Assembly (NCBI RefSeq): GCF_002163675.1
Contig: NZ_CP019334.1
Span: 72,001-136,000, forward strand
Direction of reading: 5' to 3'
Source of the DNA: Polaribacter sp. SA4-12
GTDB taxonomy: Bacteria > Bacteroidota > Bacteroidia > Flavobacteriales > Flavobacteriaceae
Length of the DNA stretch: 64,000 nucleotides
Shown: in pieces, positions 10,321 through 19,895 of the stretch
How positions within the stretch are numbered: the stretch's first letter is position 1
Layout: each line of letters opens with the position of its first letter
Position numbers and translations under genes: made by a program
Notes under the pieces: model-generated
What the model saw: only the letters and a program-made list of their open reading frames with translations
Told to the model about the DNA's origin: nothing
The model's database searches: none

Positions 10321-10700
10321 TACTTTACTGCTATTGCACTAATTTCTACATTTACAAACTTAGGTAAGTTTGCTACTTCAACAGTTTCTCTTGCAGGAGC
10401 CGTTTCTTCATTAAAGTATTGACCATAAACTTCATTTATTTCAACAAAGTTATGCATGTCTGAAATAAAAATTGATGTTTTAATTACGTTTTCAAAAGTC
10501 ATTTCAGCAGCAGCTAAAACTTCTTTTAAATTCTCCATAACTTGTTTAGTTTCTTCTTTAATAGATTCTAAAACCAATTCCCCCGTTTCAGGATTAATTG
10601 CAATTTGTCCAGAAGTATATAAAGTGTTTCCTGTTAAAACGGCTTGATTATAAGGGCCTATAGGAGCGGGTGCTTTTGTAGTTGTTATTATTTTTTTCAT
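10320..10700 (-). CDS. ridA: RidA family 2-iminobutanoate/2-iminopropanoate deaminase
   Basis: The 126-residue protein belongs to the YjgF/YER057c/UK114 family, which hydrolyses reactive enamines and imines released by PLP enzymes. The conserved C-terminal signature APARETVEVANLPKFVNVEI is at about 101-120, with the substrate-binding Arg104, and the N-terminal PIGPYNQAV and SGQIAINPETG segments are typical of the true RidA subgroup. It lies 42 bp after lptD on the same strand. Its stop codon overlaps the heptamer array. Confidence 0.95.
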   Translation of the reverse strand: MKKIITTTKAPAPIGPYNQAVLTGNTLYTSGQIAINPETGELVLESIKEETKQVMENLKEVLAAAEMTFENVIKTSIFISDMHNFVEINEVYGQYFNEETAPARETVEVANLPKFVNVEISAIAVK

Positions 10701-10742
10701 TTTCTGTAAGTTTCAATTTTTTTTATTTTTGCTAACTGCTAA

Positions 10743-13451
10743 TTAAAACAATGTTCTATCTGGTGGCTTATTTTTATCCCATTTCAGATCTGATAGTACA
10801 GAAGATTTTACACCAATAAAAAAGGTGTAAGAAGAATTTGTTCCAAAAGGAACCCAATTAAAGTTGAATTGCCAACTATCTAAATCTCTAGTGAAATTAA
10901 ATCTAGAAAAAGTAAAAGCTCCTCCTTTAACATCATAACCAGAAGAATATCCCATTTTCCATTTAGGAGATAATTCTACATTACCACTAAACATAATACT
11001 ATGTACGCCAATGCTGCCATTATCAATACCATTATTTGTATAACTCGCAGAATAAGCTAAATTTATAGACCAAGGGATGTCTGCATTGTATAATTTTGTT
11101 TTTTTATTTTGATCTCCTTTATCAGTATTAATACCATTCTTTTCTCCAAATCTATCTGTAGGGTTTATATCTGCACCAATAGTATCAGTTCCATTTTGAG
11201 CACCATTACCACTGTTTTTAGATTTCCCTTTGTTATCTTTATCAAAATCTGAACTAGAAATTGAATAGTTTGCTGTTAAACTGGCATTTGTTAACCTAAA
11301 AATATTTGAGTTAAATTCATCTATATTTATTATAGATCCACTAGAAGTTTGAACTACCTTATAGGGGTCAAGAGAACCACTTAGGTTAACAGCTAACTTA
11401 TCTTTAAATAATCGTGTTCCTGCAGAAAAACTTACTCGAGACCAACGCAAACTATCGGCTGCAATATTATATGAACTACTAAAGTTTAAATTATTTAAAA
11501 GGGTGATTTTTTCATCTTCCTCGTCACTATCTGGGTCTTTGGGTGCTACTTTAGCCTCCAAAACATTGTTTAAGGAAATTCCGATTGAGTTACTTAACCC
11601 AGAAGATGGGGCACCATAAATACCTTGGTCAAAAACAGTATAATCTAATAAATCTGTTGCATCTGCACTTTGCTGAACTTGTTGTATGTATTTATCTTTA
11701 AAATCTGGTCTATATGAATAAGATACAGAGGGTCTAAAAGTATGTCTTATTGTTTTTAATCTTCCTTTCTTAAAATTAAATGTACCATAAATATTTGTAG
11801 ATAAACTAATACCAGCATTATATTCTCTATAGCTTTTAAAACCTCTTAAAGTCTCTGTAATTACAGCATCATCGGCATCAACAGCAGTAGGGTCATATTC
11901 TTTTTGAATATAGTCAAATTGCCAAGTTTCTTCATAACTAACACTAGGTGATAAAGTAAAAAAGTTAAACGCTTTTATGTTTGTGTTTGTTCCTGTTTTG
12001 TGTTGTACTCCAGCTCTAGCAGTTTCAAACATTTTACTAGTAAAAAACTCATCATCTGTAGTGTTAATTAAATACTGACCTTGCATCGTATAATTAAACC
12101 CCATTTTTTGAATCGGTGTTTTTTGAACTCCATCTTTTCCTGCAAAAGGATATATCCTATTCATGTTTACAGTTAACGATGGTAAAGTCATTGTAATTGC
12201 TTCTGTATTTGTATTTTGTTGATGACTGGCAGTCAGGTTCATGTTAAAAGGTGTGCCGACAAATGTTTTGCTATAATTTATAGAAGAATTAAGTGTATTA
12301 GTTAATGTTTGAGAAACATTAAACTGATTTTGAGATTCTTTAAAAAACTTACTACTACCTAAGTTAACAGATGCAGAGAATCTAGAATTTGGACTCGCTT
12401 TTGAATCTTGACTATGATTCCATCTAATATTGAATCGATTTGATTTGCTATAATCATCAAAACCTCTAATGCCATTAATATTGTTTTCAAAATTAAAATT
12501 AAAACTACCATTAAATCGATAACGTTTATTATAGTTTGATGATATTCTTGTCCCCCAACTTCCGTTAGAATATACATCACCTAAAACAGTTAAATCCATA
12601 TAATCGCTAATCGCAAAATAGTAACCACCATTTTGAAAACCAATACCTCTATCACTACTTCCTGTATCAAAAGCAGGAATTAAAAAACCAGAAACACTTG
12701 TTTCGCTTATAGGAAAATAGGCAAAAGGAAGAAAAATAGGAGTAGGAATGTCTGCAAGAACTAAATTACTGGCACCTACAATTATCTTTTTTCCAGGAAC
12801 TAATTTAGCTTTATCAGTAGCAATGTAATAATCTGGAACCTTCTTTTCTGAAGTCGTAAATTTTATTTTTCTAATATAAATTGTAGAATCATTTACACGT
12901 TTGGTTTTTTCACCATAAGTAAACATTTCTCCTTGTTTGGTTTTTAGGCCATAAATTAATGCACGTTTACTTTTAAAATTATAGATAATAGAATCCTGTT
13001 CAGATTCTTGTCCACCTTGTTTAAAAATTGGGCGCTGAACATAACCAGTACTATCTATGATTCCTTTTGCAAAAAGGGTACTCTTTTTATAATCTACAAC
13101 AATTATTCCTGCTTTTAGATCGATATCTGTATACGTAATATTAGCTTCATTATAAAGCGTTACCGTTTTGTCTTTAGCATTTTGTATTGTGAAGTCTTTG
13201 GCAACGTGTACAATAATATCTTCTATAGTTTCTTTTGGTTTAATAGAATCTAGAGCAATGGTGTCCGTTTTTTTTAAACCCAAAGAATCTCTTTTACTTT
13301 TAAAAATAGAATCTTTATTCTTATTTAAGGTAGTATCTTTATTAACGGTAGCAATTACTGTATTCTTTTTAGAGTTAAGGTCTTGAGAAAAGCCTATTTC
13401 TATAAAAAAGGTACAGTAAAATAAAAGAATGTATGATAGGTTTGTTTGCAA
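10743..13451 (-). CDS. lptD: LPS-assembly outer membrane protein LptD
   Basis: The 902-residue protein has a signal peptide (residues 1-22, ending near GFSQ), an N-terminal OstA/LptA-like beta-jellyroll (about 90-220) and a large C-terminal beta-barrel. It inserts lipopolysaccharide into the outer leaflet, in other bacteria with LptE as plug. The annotated start is TTG at 13451. The frame is open further upstream without an ATG, and the TTG already gives a usable signal peptide. A -7 box at 13508 on the minus strand fits a leader of about 50 nt. It is divergent from the amidase gene and followed by ridA. Confidence 0.9.
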   Translation of the reverse strand: MQTNLSYILLFYCTFFIEIGFSQDLNSKKNTVIATVNKDTTLNKNKDSIFKSKRDSLGLKKTDTIALDSIKPKETIEDIIVHVAKDFTIQNAKDKTVTLYNEANITYTDIDLKAGIIVVDYKKSTLFAKGIIDSTGYVQRPIFKQGGQESEQDSIIYNFKSKRALIYGLKTKQGEMFTYGEKTKRVNDSTIYIRKIKFTTSEKKVPDYYIATDKAKLVPGKKIIVGASNLVLADIPTPIFLPFAYFPISETSVSGFLIPAFDTGSSDRGIGFQNGGYYFAISDYMDLTVLGDVYSNGSWGTRISSNYNKRYRFNGSFNFNFENNINGIRGFDDYSKSNRFNIRWNHSQDSKASPNSRFSASVNLGSSKFFKESQNQFNVSQTLTNTLNSSINYSKTFVGTPFNMNLTASHQQNTNTEAITMTLPSLTVNMNRIYPFAGKDGVQKTPIQKMGFNYTMQGQYLINTTDDEFFTSKMFETARAGVQHKTGTNTNIKAFNFFTLSPSVSYEETWQFDYIQKEYDPTAVDADDAVITETLRGFKSYREYNAGISLSTNIYGTFNFKKGRLKTIRHTFRPSVSYSYRPDFKDKYIQQVQQSADATDLLDYTVFDQGIYGAPSSGLSNSIGISLNNVLEAKVAPKDPDSDEEDEKITLLNNLNFSSSYNIAADSLRWSRVSFSAGTRLFKDKLAVNLSGSLDPYKVVQTSSGSIINIDEFNSNIFRLTNASLTANYSISSSDFDKDNKGKSKNSGNGAQNGTDTIGADINPTDRFGEKNGINTDKGDQNKKTKLYNADIPWSINLAYSASYTNNGIDNGSIGVHSIMFSGNVELSPKWKMGYSSGYDVKGGAFTFSRFNFTRDLDSWQFNFNWVPFGTNSSYTFFIGVKSSVLSDLKWDKNKPPDRTLF

Positions 13452-13471
13452 TGCTATAAATGCTATTTTTG
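13441..13471 (+). promoter_or_regulatory. Promoter of the amidase gene (-33 TTTG, -7 TATTTTTG)
   Basis: TTTG at 13441-13444 and TATTTTTG at 13464-13471 are separated by 19 bp, a full match to the Bacteroidetes promoter consensus. It overlaps the first codons of lptD on the other strand. Confidence 0.6.
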
Positions 13472-13507
13472 TATAAGGGTAAAAATATGGCTCAATATTT
13501 GAAACAC

Positions 13508-13515
13508 CAAATTTA
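13508..13515 (-). promoter_or_regulatory. -7 box for lptD
   Basis: On the minus strand the sequence reads TAAATTTG, a perfect Bacteroidetes -7 element, about 57 bp before the TTG start of lptD. Confidence 0.45.
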
Positions 13516-13543
13516 CAACGCCAAAATTAGTTAAATTTTATTG

Positions 13544-14635
13544 ATGATATTTAAAGAAAATCACAAAATTAATACCAAAGCAAGAATTATTTTTATTTTT
13601 CTCTGTGCTTTCACTTTTTTGATGAATTCATCATCGATATTTGCGCAAAAAAAATACGTAATTGTTATTGATGCTGGTCATGGAGGAAAAGATCCTGGAA
13701 ACGTAGGTAATGGTTATAAGGAAAAGGATATCGCTTTAAAAGTAGCTTTAGTTGTTGGTAGAAAGCTAGCTAAAAATAAAGATATAAAAGTTCTTTATAC
13801 AAGAAGTAAAGATGTTTTTATAGATTTATGGAAAAGAGGCGATGTTGCTAACCAAGCAAAAGCAGATCTATTTATATCTATACATTGCGATTCTCATACT
13901 ACAAATGCATATGGAGCAGGTACTTTTGTTTTGGGTTTAAGAGGAAATAAAAAAAACTTAGAAATAGCAAAAAGAGAAAATGCAGTAATCCTTTTAGAAG
14001 ATAATTATAGAGATAAATATAAAGGGTTTGATCCAAATTCTGCTGAATCCGTTATTGGTTTATCACTCTTACAGGAAGACAATTTAGATAAAAGTTTGGC
14101 TATTGCAAGCTTAATTCGAAATAATTTTGCCTTTAAATTAAAAAGAAATGACAGAAATGTTAAGCAAGATAATTTTCAGGTTTTAAGAGAAACCATTATG
14201 CCAAGTGTTTTGGTAGAGTTAGGTTTTTTAACAAACAAGAAAGAAGGAAGATATCTAAATTCTAAAAAAGGGCAGGACCAAATGGGAAATGCTATTATAG
14301 ATGCTGTATTAAATTACCTCGGTAATTTAAAATTAAATACGGTAACTAATATTGGTGTAGAAGCTAAAGAAGTAAAAACAATAGAATATAAAATTCAGAT
14401 TGCATCAGGAAAAAATAAAATTGCAACTAAATCATATAATTTTAAAGGTTTAAAGCAAGTTGAACGAATTCCAGTTGGAAATTTTTATAAGTATTATTAT
14501 GGAAATACTACTGATTATAATGACGTAACTAAATCTTTAAAAATAGCTAAATCTAAAGGATATAGTTCTGCTTTTATTGTAGCTTATAAGAATGGCGAAA
14601 AAATATCTATTCAAAAAGCGATTAAAATGCAATAG
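13544..14635 (+). CDS. N-acetylmuramoyl-L-alanine amidase with C-terminal SPOR-like domain
   Basis: The ATG at 13544 is chosen over the TTG one codon upstream, giving 363 residues. After a signal sequence (about residues 10-35, ending at SIFAQ) comes an Amidase_3 domain with the zinc motifs VIDAGHGGKDPG (about 42-53) and ISIHCDSH (about 110), and the late catalytic segment LVELGFLTNKKEG. It cleaves the bond between MurNAc and the stem peptide during cell separation. The last 85 residues form a SPOR-like module ending in SSAFIVAYKNGEKISIQKAI, which resembles the free SPOR protein at 17856. The MCE gene follows after about 50 bp. Confidence 0.93.
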   Translation: MIFKENHKINTKARIIFIFLCAFTFLMNSSSIFAQKKYVIVIDAGHGGKDPGNVGNGYKEKDIALKVALVVGRKLAKNKDIKVLYTRSKDVFIDLWKRGDVANQAKADLFISIHCDSHTTNAYGAGTFVLGLRGNKKNLEIAKRENAVILLEDNYRDKYKGFDPNSAESVIGLSLLQEDNLDKSLAIASLIRNNFAFKLKRNDRNVKQDNFQVLRETIMPSVLVELGFLTNKKEGRYLNSKKGQDQMGNAIIDAVLNYLGNLKLNTVTNIGVEAKEVKTIEYKIQIASGKNKIATKSYNFKGLKQVERIPVGNFYKYYYGNTTDYNDVTKSLKIAKSKGYSSAFIVAYKNGEKISIQKAIKMQ

Positions 14636-14689
14636 TTTTGGTGGTCTCAACCAAAAATTATTAGTAATATTGTTATTAAATTTTTATTG

Positions 14690-15661
14690 ATGTCTAAAGA
14701 ATTAAAAACAGGAATTGTTGCTATTATTGTAATTGCCATATTTATATGGGGTTATAACTTTTTGAAAGGGCAAAATTTGTTTGATACAGATACTCGTTAC
14801 TTTAATGTAGAATATGCAAATATTGCAGGACTTACAAAATCTAGTTTTGTAACCATAAATGGATTAAAAGTAGGGAAAATAGATAAAATAGAATTCAATC
14901 AACAACCAGATAAAATGGGGCATTTAATTGTTCGTTTTTCTGTCGAAAAGGATTTTTTGTTTTCAAAAAATAGTATTGTAAAAATATATTCTCCAAGTCC
15001 TTTAAGTGCTTCAAATTTAGCAATTATACCAGATTACATCGCAGAAAATGCTGTTTCAGGAGATACTCTTAAAGGAGAAACTGAGTCAAGTTTGTTTACT
15101 TCTATTGGTGAACGTCTTGATCCTATTCAGTCAAAATTAGAAAAGGTAATGGTTAGTGCCGATTCTTTATTTAAGAATGTAAATAATATTTTAGATTTAA
15201 AAACACAGAAAAGTTTAAGAAATTCTGTTAAAAATCTTGAAAATACTTTACAAGAAGTTAAGAAGATGATGTTTTCTGTCAATAGTATGATAGATTCTAC
15301 TTCTTTAGATTTAAAGGAGAGTATAAAAAACACGAGATTAATTACCGAGAATTTTTCAAAAGTTTCAGACACTCTAGCTAATGCAAATATTGGTGGAATT
15401 ATGAGAAAAGCAGAAGTTACTCTTAATTCGGCTAATTTAATGTTAGATGGTATTAATAAAGGACAAGGAACAATTGGTAAGTTAGTTACGGATGATGAGT
15501 TGTATAATAATATTGCAGCAATGTCTAAAGAATTAGAAAACTTACTAAGAGAAATGAAGTTACATCCAAAAAGATTTGTACATTTTTCATTATTTGGAAA
15601 AAAAGCAAAAGCTTATACACCAATTAAAGAGGCAGAATTAGAAAAGGATGCTAATAAATAA
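14690..15661 (+). CDS. MlaD/MCE family lipid transport protein
   Basis: The ATG at 14690 is preferred to the TTG one codon earlier, giving 323 residues. One membrane segment near residues 6-25 anchors the protein in the inner membrane. An MCE domain follows (about 40-115, with VTINGLKVGKI and YSPSPLSASNLAII), then a coiled-coil-like tail (about 135-290). MCE proteins form hexameric lipid tunnels that move phospholipids between the membranes with an ABC transporter. No transporter subunit is adjacent, so the partners are probably encoded elsewhere. It lies between the amidase and the Fe-S oxidoreductase genes. Confidence 0.9.
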   Translation: MSKELKTGIVAIIVIAIFIWGYNFLKGQNLFDTDTRYFNVEYANIAGLTKSSFVTINGLKVGKIDKIEFNQQPDKMGHLIVRFSVEKDFLFSKNSIVKIYSPSPLSASNLAIIPDYIAENAVSGDTLKGETESSLFTSIGERLDPIQSKLEKVMVSADSLFKNVNNILDLKTQKSLRNSVKNLENTLQEVKKMMFSVNSMIDSTSLDLKESIKNTRLITENFSKVSDTLANANIGGIMRKAEVTLNSANLMLDGINKGQGTIGKLVTDDELYNNIAAMSKELENLLREMKLHPKRFVHFSLFGKKAKAYTPIKEAELEKDANK

Positions 15662-15684
15662 TTTTTTAAAAAATTTCAACTAAT

Positions 15685-17001
15685 ATGGAATACTTACCAA
15701 ACATATTTTTTGCCTTAGCTTTAGCATTAGGCTTTGGTTTTTTTGCGATGAACATTCGTAAGTTATCTAGAAACATCAAATTAGGTAAAGATGTTAATAG
15801 AAAAGATAGAAAACCAGAACGATTAAAAAACATGATGATGATTGCTCTAGGGCAATCTAAAATGATTAAAAGACCTTTTTCTGGTTTCTTACATATTATC
15901 GTTTATGTAGGTTTTATTATCATAAATATAGAAGTTTTAGAAATTATTATTGACGGTTTATTTGGAACTCATAGAGTTTTTCAAGGGGTTTTAGGTAACG
16001 GTTTTTACGCATTTCTAATTGGCTTTTTCGAAATTTTAGCGGCATTGGTTTTTGTTGCAGTTGTTATTTTCTGGTTGCGTAGAAATGTATCAAACATTAA
16101 ACGTTTCTTAAGTAAAGAAATGAAAGGTTGGCCTAAAAGTGATGGGAATAATATTCTTTATTTCGAAATGGTTTTAATGTCTTTATTTTTGGTGATGAAT
16201 GCCACAGATACAGTTTTTCAGCAAGCAGGAATAGGAAATCCAATAAGTCAGTTTATTGAACCCCTTTTTGATAGTTTTTCGCCAGAATCAATTCATATGA
16301 TTGAAAGAAGTGCTTGGTGGATTCACATTTTAGGAATTTTAGTTTTCTTAAATTATTTATATTATTCTAAGCATTTACATATTTTATTAGCGTTTCCAAA
16401 TACTTATTTTGCAAACCTTAATCCAAAAGGGCAATTCAATAATTTAGAATCTGTTACTACAGAAGTAAAGTTAATGATGGATCCAGATGCAGATCCTTAC
16501 GCTATGCCAGCAGAAGGAGCAGAAGAAGTTGTTCCAGAAAAATTTGGAGCTTCTGATGTTGCAGATTTACATTGGGTGCAATTATTAAATGCATATACAT
16601 GTACAGAATGTGGTAGATGTACATCAGCTTGTCCTGCAAACTTAACAGGTAAAGAGTTATCGCCAAGAAAAATCATGATGGACACTCGTGATCGTTTAGA
16701 AGAAGTTGGTAGAAATATCGATGCTAATAAAGGTGTTTTTGTTGATGATGGAAAGCAATTATTAAACGATTATATTTCTCCAGAAGAACTTTGGGCTTGT
16801 ACAAGTTGTAATGCTTGTGTTGAAGAATGTCCAGTAAATATAGATCCATTATCTATTATTTTAGATATGAGAAGATATTTAGTAATGGAAGAAAGTGCAG
16901 CACCTCAAGAATTAAATATGATGATGACAAACATCGAAAATAATGGAGCTCCTTGGCAATACAATCAACAAGACAGGTTAAACTGGAAAGACGAAGAATA
17001 A
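15685..17001 (+). CDS. Membrane (Fe-S)-binding oxidoreductase, HdrD/GlpC-like with NarI-like N-terminus
   Basis: The 438-residue protein has five or so transmembrane segments in residues 1-235 with several His residues (NarI/HdrE-like, possibly heme binding) and then a cytoplasmic domain with two 4Fe-4S clusters: CTECGRCTSACP (about 306-317) and CTSCNACVEECP (about 371-382). Proteins of this type link soluble dehydrogenases to the quinone pool. The next gene, a CCG-domain protein, is its likely partner. The electron donor cannot be read from the sequence. It begins 24 bp after the MCE gene. Confidence 0.88.
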   Translation: MEYLPNIFFALALALGFGFFAMNIRKLSRNIKLGKDVNRKDRKPERLKNMMMIALGQSKMIKRPFSGFLHIIVYVGFIIINIEVLEIIIDGLFGTHRVFQGVLGNGFYAFLIGFFEILAALVFVAVVIFWLRRNVSNIKRFLSKEMKGWPKSDGNNILYFEMVLMSLFLVMNATDTVFQQAGIGNPISQFIEPLFDSFSPESIHMIERSAWWIHILGILVFLNYLYYSKHLHILLAFPNTYFANLNPKGQFNNLESVTTEVKLMMDPDADPYAMPAEGAEEVVPEKFGASDVADLHWVQLLNAYTCTECGRCTSACPANLTGKELSPRKIMMDTRDRLEEVGRNIDANKGVFVDDGKQLLNDYISPEELWACTSCNACVEECPVNIDPLSIILDMRRYLVMEESAAPQELNMMMTNIENNGAPWQYNQQDRLNWKDEE

Positions 17002-17070
17002 ACAATTTTTAATTAACAATTTTTAATTACGAATTGCATTAATTCATAATTAATAATTCAAAATTTGTAA
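17001..17070 (+). repeat. AT-rich intergenic repeat between the two Fe-S genes
   Basis: Two perfect 14-bp direct copies of AACAATTTTTAATT lie at 17001-17014 and 17015-17028. They are followed by ATTACGAATT and ATTAATTCATAATTAATAATT, a chain of short related AATT words with internal dyads. It fills the 72-bp gap inside an otherwise tight operon. Confidence 0.75.
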
Positions 17071-17073
17071 TTT

Positions 17074-17853
17074 ATGATAGTACCAACAATGGCAGAAATG
17101 ATGGCTCAAGGTAAACAACCAGAAGTGTTGTTTTGGGTTGGCGCAGCAGGAAGTTATGATGATAGAGCCAAAAAAATATCAAGAGCATTCGTAAAAATAT
17201 TACATCAAGCAAATGTAGATTTCGCAGTTTTAGGAACTGAAGAATCATCTACAGGAGATGCCGCAAAAAGAGCAGGAAATGAATTTTTGTTCCAAATGCA
17301 AGCAATGATGAATATTGAAGTATTAAATGGTTATGAAGTAAAAAAGATTGTTACTTGCGATCCTCATTCTTTTAATACTTTAAAAAATGAATATCCAGAG
17401 TTAGGTGGTAAATATGAAGTTTTTCATCACACACAATTCATACAGAATTTAATTTCTGAAGGTCGTTTAAAAATTGATGACACTACATTAAAAGGTAAAA
17501 GAGTTACATTTCATGATCCTTGTTATTTAGGAAGAGCAAATGACGTGTATGAATCTCCAAGAGAGTTAATAAAAAGATTAGGTGTTAATTTAACAGAAAT
17601 GAAACGCAACAAATCTACAGCTTTATGTTGTGGAGCAGGAGGAGCACAAATGTTTAAAGATGCAGAAAAAGGGGATAAAGAAGTTAATGTTTTAAGAACA
17701 GAAGATGCTTTAGAAACCAAACCTCAAATTATTGCAACTGGTTGTCCTTATTGTAATACAATGATGACCGATGGAATAAAATTCAAAGAAAAAGAAGCAG
17801 AAGTAGAAGTTAAAGATATTGCAGAATTAATTGCTGAAGCTAATAATTTATAA
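17074..17853 (+). CDS. (Fe-S)-binding protein with CCG domains, HdrB/LutA-like
   Basis: The 259-residue soluble protein has cysteine-rich (CCG) motifs: HDPCYLGR (about 147), CCGAGGAQMF (about 185) and GCPYCNTM (about 224). Such domains bind unusual iron-sulfur clusters in heterodisulfide reductase, glycerol-3-phosphate dehydrogenase GlpC and lactate utilisation LutA. Separate membrane Fe-S and CCG polypeptides in series are common in flavobacteria, and the two probably form one complex. The substrate is unknown. Confidence 0.88.
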   Translation: MIVPTMAEMMAQGKQPEVLFWVGAAGSYDDRAKKISRAFVKILHQANVDFAVLGTEESSTGDAAKRAGNEFLFQMQAMMNIEVLNGYEVKKIVTCDPHSFNTLKNEYPELGGKYEVFHHTQFIQNLISEGRLKIDDTTLKGKRVTFHDPCYLGRANDVYESPRELIKRLGVNLTEMKRNKSTALCCGAGGAQMFKDAEKGDKEVNVLRTEDALETKPQIIATGCPYCNTMMTDGIKFKEKEAEVEVKDIAELIAEANNL

Positions 17854-17855
17854 GA

Positions 17856-18242
17856 ATGAAGAATTTTTTATTTCTAATTTTTATGTCATTTTTTTTTATA
17901 AATACAAATAGTTTATCAGCACAAGAAAATGAGAACTATTTAAAAGTCATTGCTAAGAGCTTACCAGAGCAATACTTAAAATCGAATTCAGAATTATTTT
18001 ATACAATTCAGATTGGAGCATTTAAAAACGAAAATAAAATTTTAGATTCGGTAGATAATATTGTTAAAACTAAAGAAAATAATCTTACTAAATATAGATT
18101 AGGGGAATTTTCAACATATGAAGAAGCAGTAGAATATAAAAAGATGCTTTTAAGTGTTTGTAATGATGCTTTTATTGTTCCTATTAAAAATGGAGAACGC
18201 ATTCATATAAGAGAAGCTCTAAAATTATCCGCGATTTTATAG
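17856..18242 (+). CDS. Small secreted SPOR-domain protein
   Basis: The 128-residue protein has a signal peptide (residues 1-22, ending SLSAQ) and a single SPOR-like module (about 45-128: FYTIQIGAFKNENKI to DAFIVPIKNGERIHIREAL). SPOR domains bind septal glycan strands stripped of stem peptides, which are the product of amidases. The C-terminal segment closely parallels that of the amidase at 13544. It starts 2 bp after the CCG gene stop and abuts menA, so it sits in one transcription unit with both. Confidence 0.82.
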   Translation: MKNFLFLIFMSFFFINTNSLSAQENENYLKVIAKSLPEQYLKSNSELFYTIQIGAFKNENKILDSVDNIVKTKENNLTKYRLGEFSTYEEAVEYKKMLLSVCNDAFIVPIKNGERIHIREALKLSAIL

Positions 18243-19193
18243 ATGATTAAAAATTATATAAAAGCTGCACGTTTAAGAACTTTGCCTTTATCAGTTTCTG
18301 GTATTATTGTTGGTTCTCTTTTAGGAAACCAAAATTTTTTGCTAAATCAAAACTCTTTAATTCCTTGTAGTGATTTTGGCTGTCAAACAGTGTTGCAATC
18401 ACCAATTTTTTGGTTAGCAATTCTAACCACAATTGGTTTTCAAGTTTTATCAAACTTTGCGAATGATTATGGAGATGGAGTAAAAGGTTCTGATAAGAAT
18501 AGAACAGGAGAGGCAAGAATGGTTTCATCAGGAGCAATTACTCCAATGCAAATGAAATCTGCCATGATAATTACTACAATTATCACCTTAATAATAGCGT
18601 TGTTGTTAATTTATGTTTCTTTTGGAAAAGAAAATTTTGACTATTCAATTTTATTTTTTGGGTTAGGAGTAGCATCAATAGCAGCAGCTATAAAATATAC
18701 AGTTGGTAATTCAGCTTATGGTTACAGTGGTTTTGGTGATGTTTTTGTGTTCTTATTCTTTGGATTGTTAAGTGTATTAGGTAGTTATTTCTTGTATACA
18801 AAACACATCAATATTGAAGTTATTTTACCAGCAATTTCTGTTGGTTTACTAAGTACAGCTGTACTTAATCTAAATAATCTAAGAGATAGAGAAGAAGATA
18901 AAAAGAATAATAAAAATACTTTAGTTGTTAAATTAGGTAGTGAAAACGCAAAAAAATATCATTATTTTTTAATTTTCGGAGCGTTAGTTTTTTCTTTAGT
19001 TTATGTCTTTTTAGATTTTAACACGATATATCAGCTTATTTTTTTAGTTGCATTTGTTCCATTAATTAAAAATGTAAAAACAGTTGCGCAAAATAAAATT
19101 CCTGCAGATTTAGACAGTGAATTAAAGAAAGTAGCATTAAGTACGTTTTTGTTTGCCATCCTTTTTGGAATCGGACAAACTCTTGTATTTTAG
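18243..19193 (+). CDS. menA: 1,4-dihydroxy-2-naphthoate polyprenyltransferase
   Basis: The 316-residue UbiA-family integral membrane protein (about eight or nine helices) joins 1,4-dihydroxy-2-naphthoate to a polyprenyl diphosphate to give demethylmenaquinone. Both aspartate-rich motifs are visible: NDYGDGVKGSDKNRTGEARM (about 78-97) and NLRDREEDKKNNKNTL (about 210-225). It starts directly after the stop of the SPOR gene. menC and menE lie downstream on the same strand with four other genes interleaved. Confidence 0.93.
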   Translation: MIKNYIKAARLRTLPLSVSGIIVGSLLGNQNFLLNQNSLIPCSDFGCQTVLQSPIFWLAILTTIGFQVLSNFANDYGDGVKGSDKNRTGEARMVSSGAITPMQMKSAMIITTIITLIIALLLIYVSFGKENFDYSILFFGLGVASIAAAIKYTVGNSAYGYSGFGDVFVFLFFGLLSVLGSYFLYTKHINIEVILPAISVGLLSTAVLNLNNLRDREEDKKNNKNTLVVKLGSENAKKYHYFLIFGALVFSLVYVFLDFNTIYQLIFLVAFVPLIKNVKTVAQNKIPADLDSELKKVALSTFLFAILFGIGQTLVF

Positions 19194-19216
19194 AAATCAA
19201 TTTTAAATTTTACCAC

Positions 19217-19894
19217 ATGAATATTACGTTTTTAGGACATTCTTGTTTTTCTATAGAAATAAATGAAGTAACTATTTTAATAGATCCTTTTATTTCTGGA
19301 AACGCTTTAGCATCTCATATAGATATATCTAGTTTAAAAGCAGATTTTATTTTGTTAACACATGCGCATCAAGATCATGTTTTAGATGTAGAAGTTATTG
19401 CAGAAAGAACAAAAGCCGTTATAATTTCTAATTATGAAATTGCCATGTATTATGGCGCAAAAGATTTAAATATATTCCCATTAAATCACGGAGGAACTTT
19501 TAAATCTGATACTTTTTCTGCTAAATATGTAAATGCAATTCATACTTCTTCTTTTGCAGATGGAACTTATGGAGGAGAACCTGGTGGTTTTGTAATTTCA
19601 TCAAAAGATAAAAACTTATATGTTGCAGGAGATACTGCTGTAACAATGGACATGAAATTGATTCCTATGTCAGTAAAATTAGATGCTTCAATTTTTCCTA
19701 TAGGAGACACTTTTACAATGGGAGTAGAAGATGCAATTATTGCAAGTGATTTGGTAGCGTGTGGAAAAGTAATTGGATGTCATTTTAACACTTTTCCTCC
19801 AATAGAAATAGATACTGATGATGCTAAATCTAAATTTTCATCAAAAGGAAAAGAGTTAATAATTTTAGAAATAGGAGAAAATAAAAGTTTATAA
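19217..19894 (+). CDS. Metal-dependent hydrolase, metallo-beta-lactamase fold (UPF0173-like)
   Basis: The 225-residue protein has the metallo-beta-lactamase-fold core: FLGHSCFSIE at the start, a metal motif THAHQDH (about 48-54), GGEPGGFVI (about 117), AGDT (about 136) and GCHFNTFPPI near the end. It matches the small UPF0173/YtkL group in length (about 225 residues) and motif order. The substrate is unknown. It lies inside the menaquinone gene run, with 23 bp before it and 1 bp after it. Confidence 0.88.
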   Translation: MNITFLGHSCFSIEINEVTILIDPFISGNALASHIDISSLKADFILLTHAHQDHVLDVEVIAERTKAVIISNYEIAMYYGAKDLNIFPLNHGGTFKSDTFSAKYVNAIHTSSFADGTYGGEPGGFVISSKDKNLYVAGDTAVTMDMKLIPMSVKLDASIFPIGDTFTMGVEDAIIASDLVACGKVIGCHFNTFPPIEIDTDDAKSKFSSKGKELIILEIGENKSL

Positions 19895-19895
19895 A

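Noticed and set aside
17523..17720. 65-residue minus-strand frame opposite the CCG-domain motifs
   Set aside because: It mirrors the conserved Cys-rich coding region and shows no independent evidence of expression.
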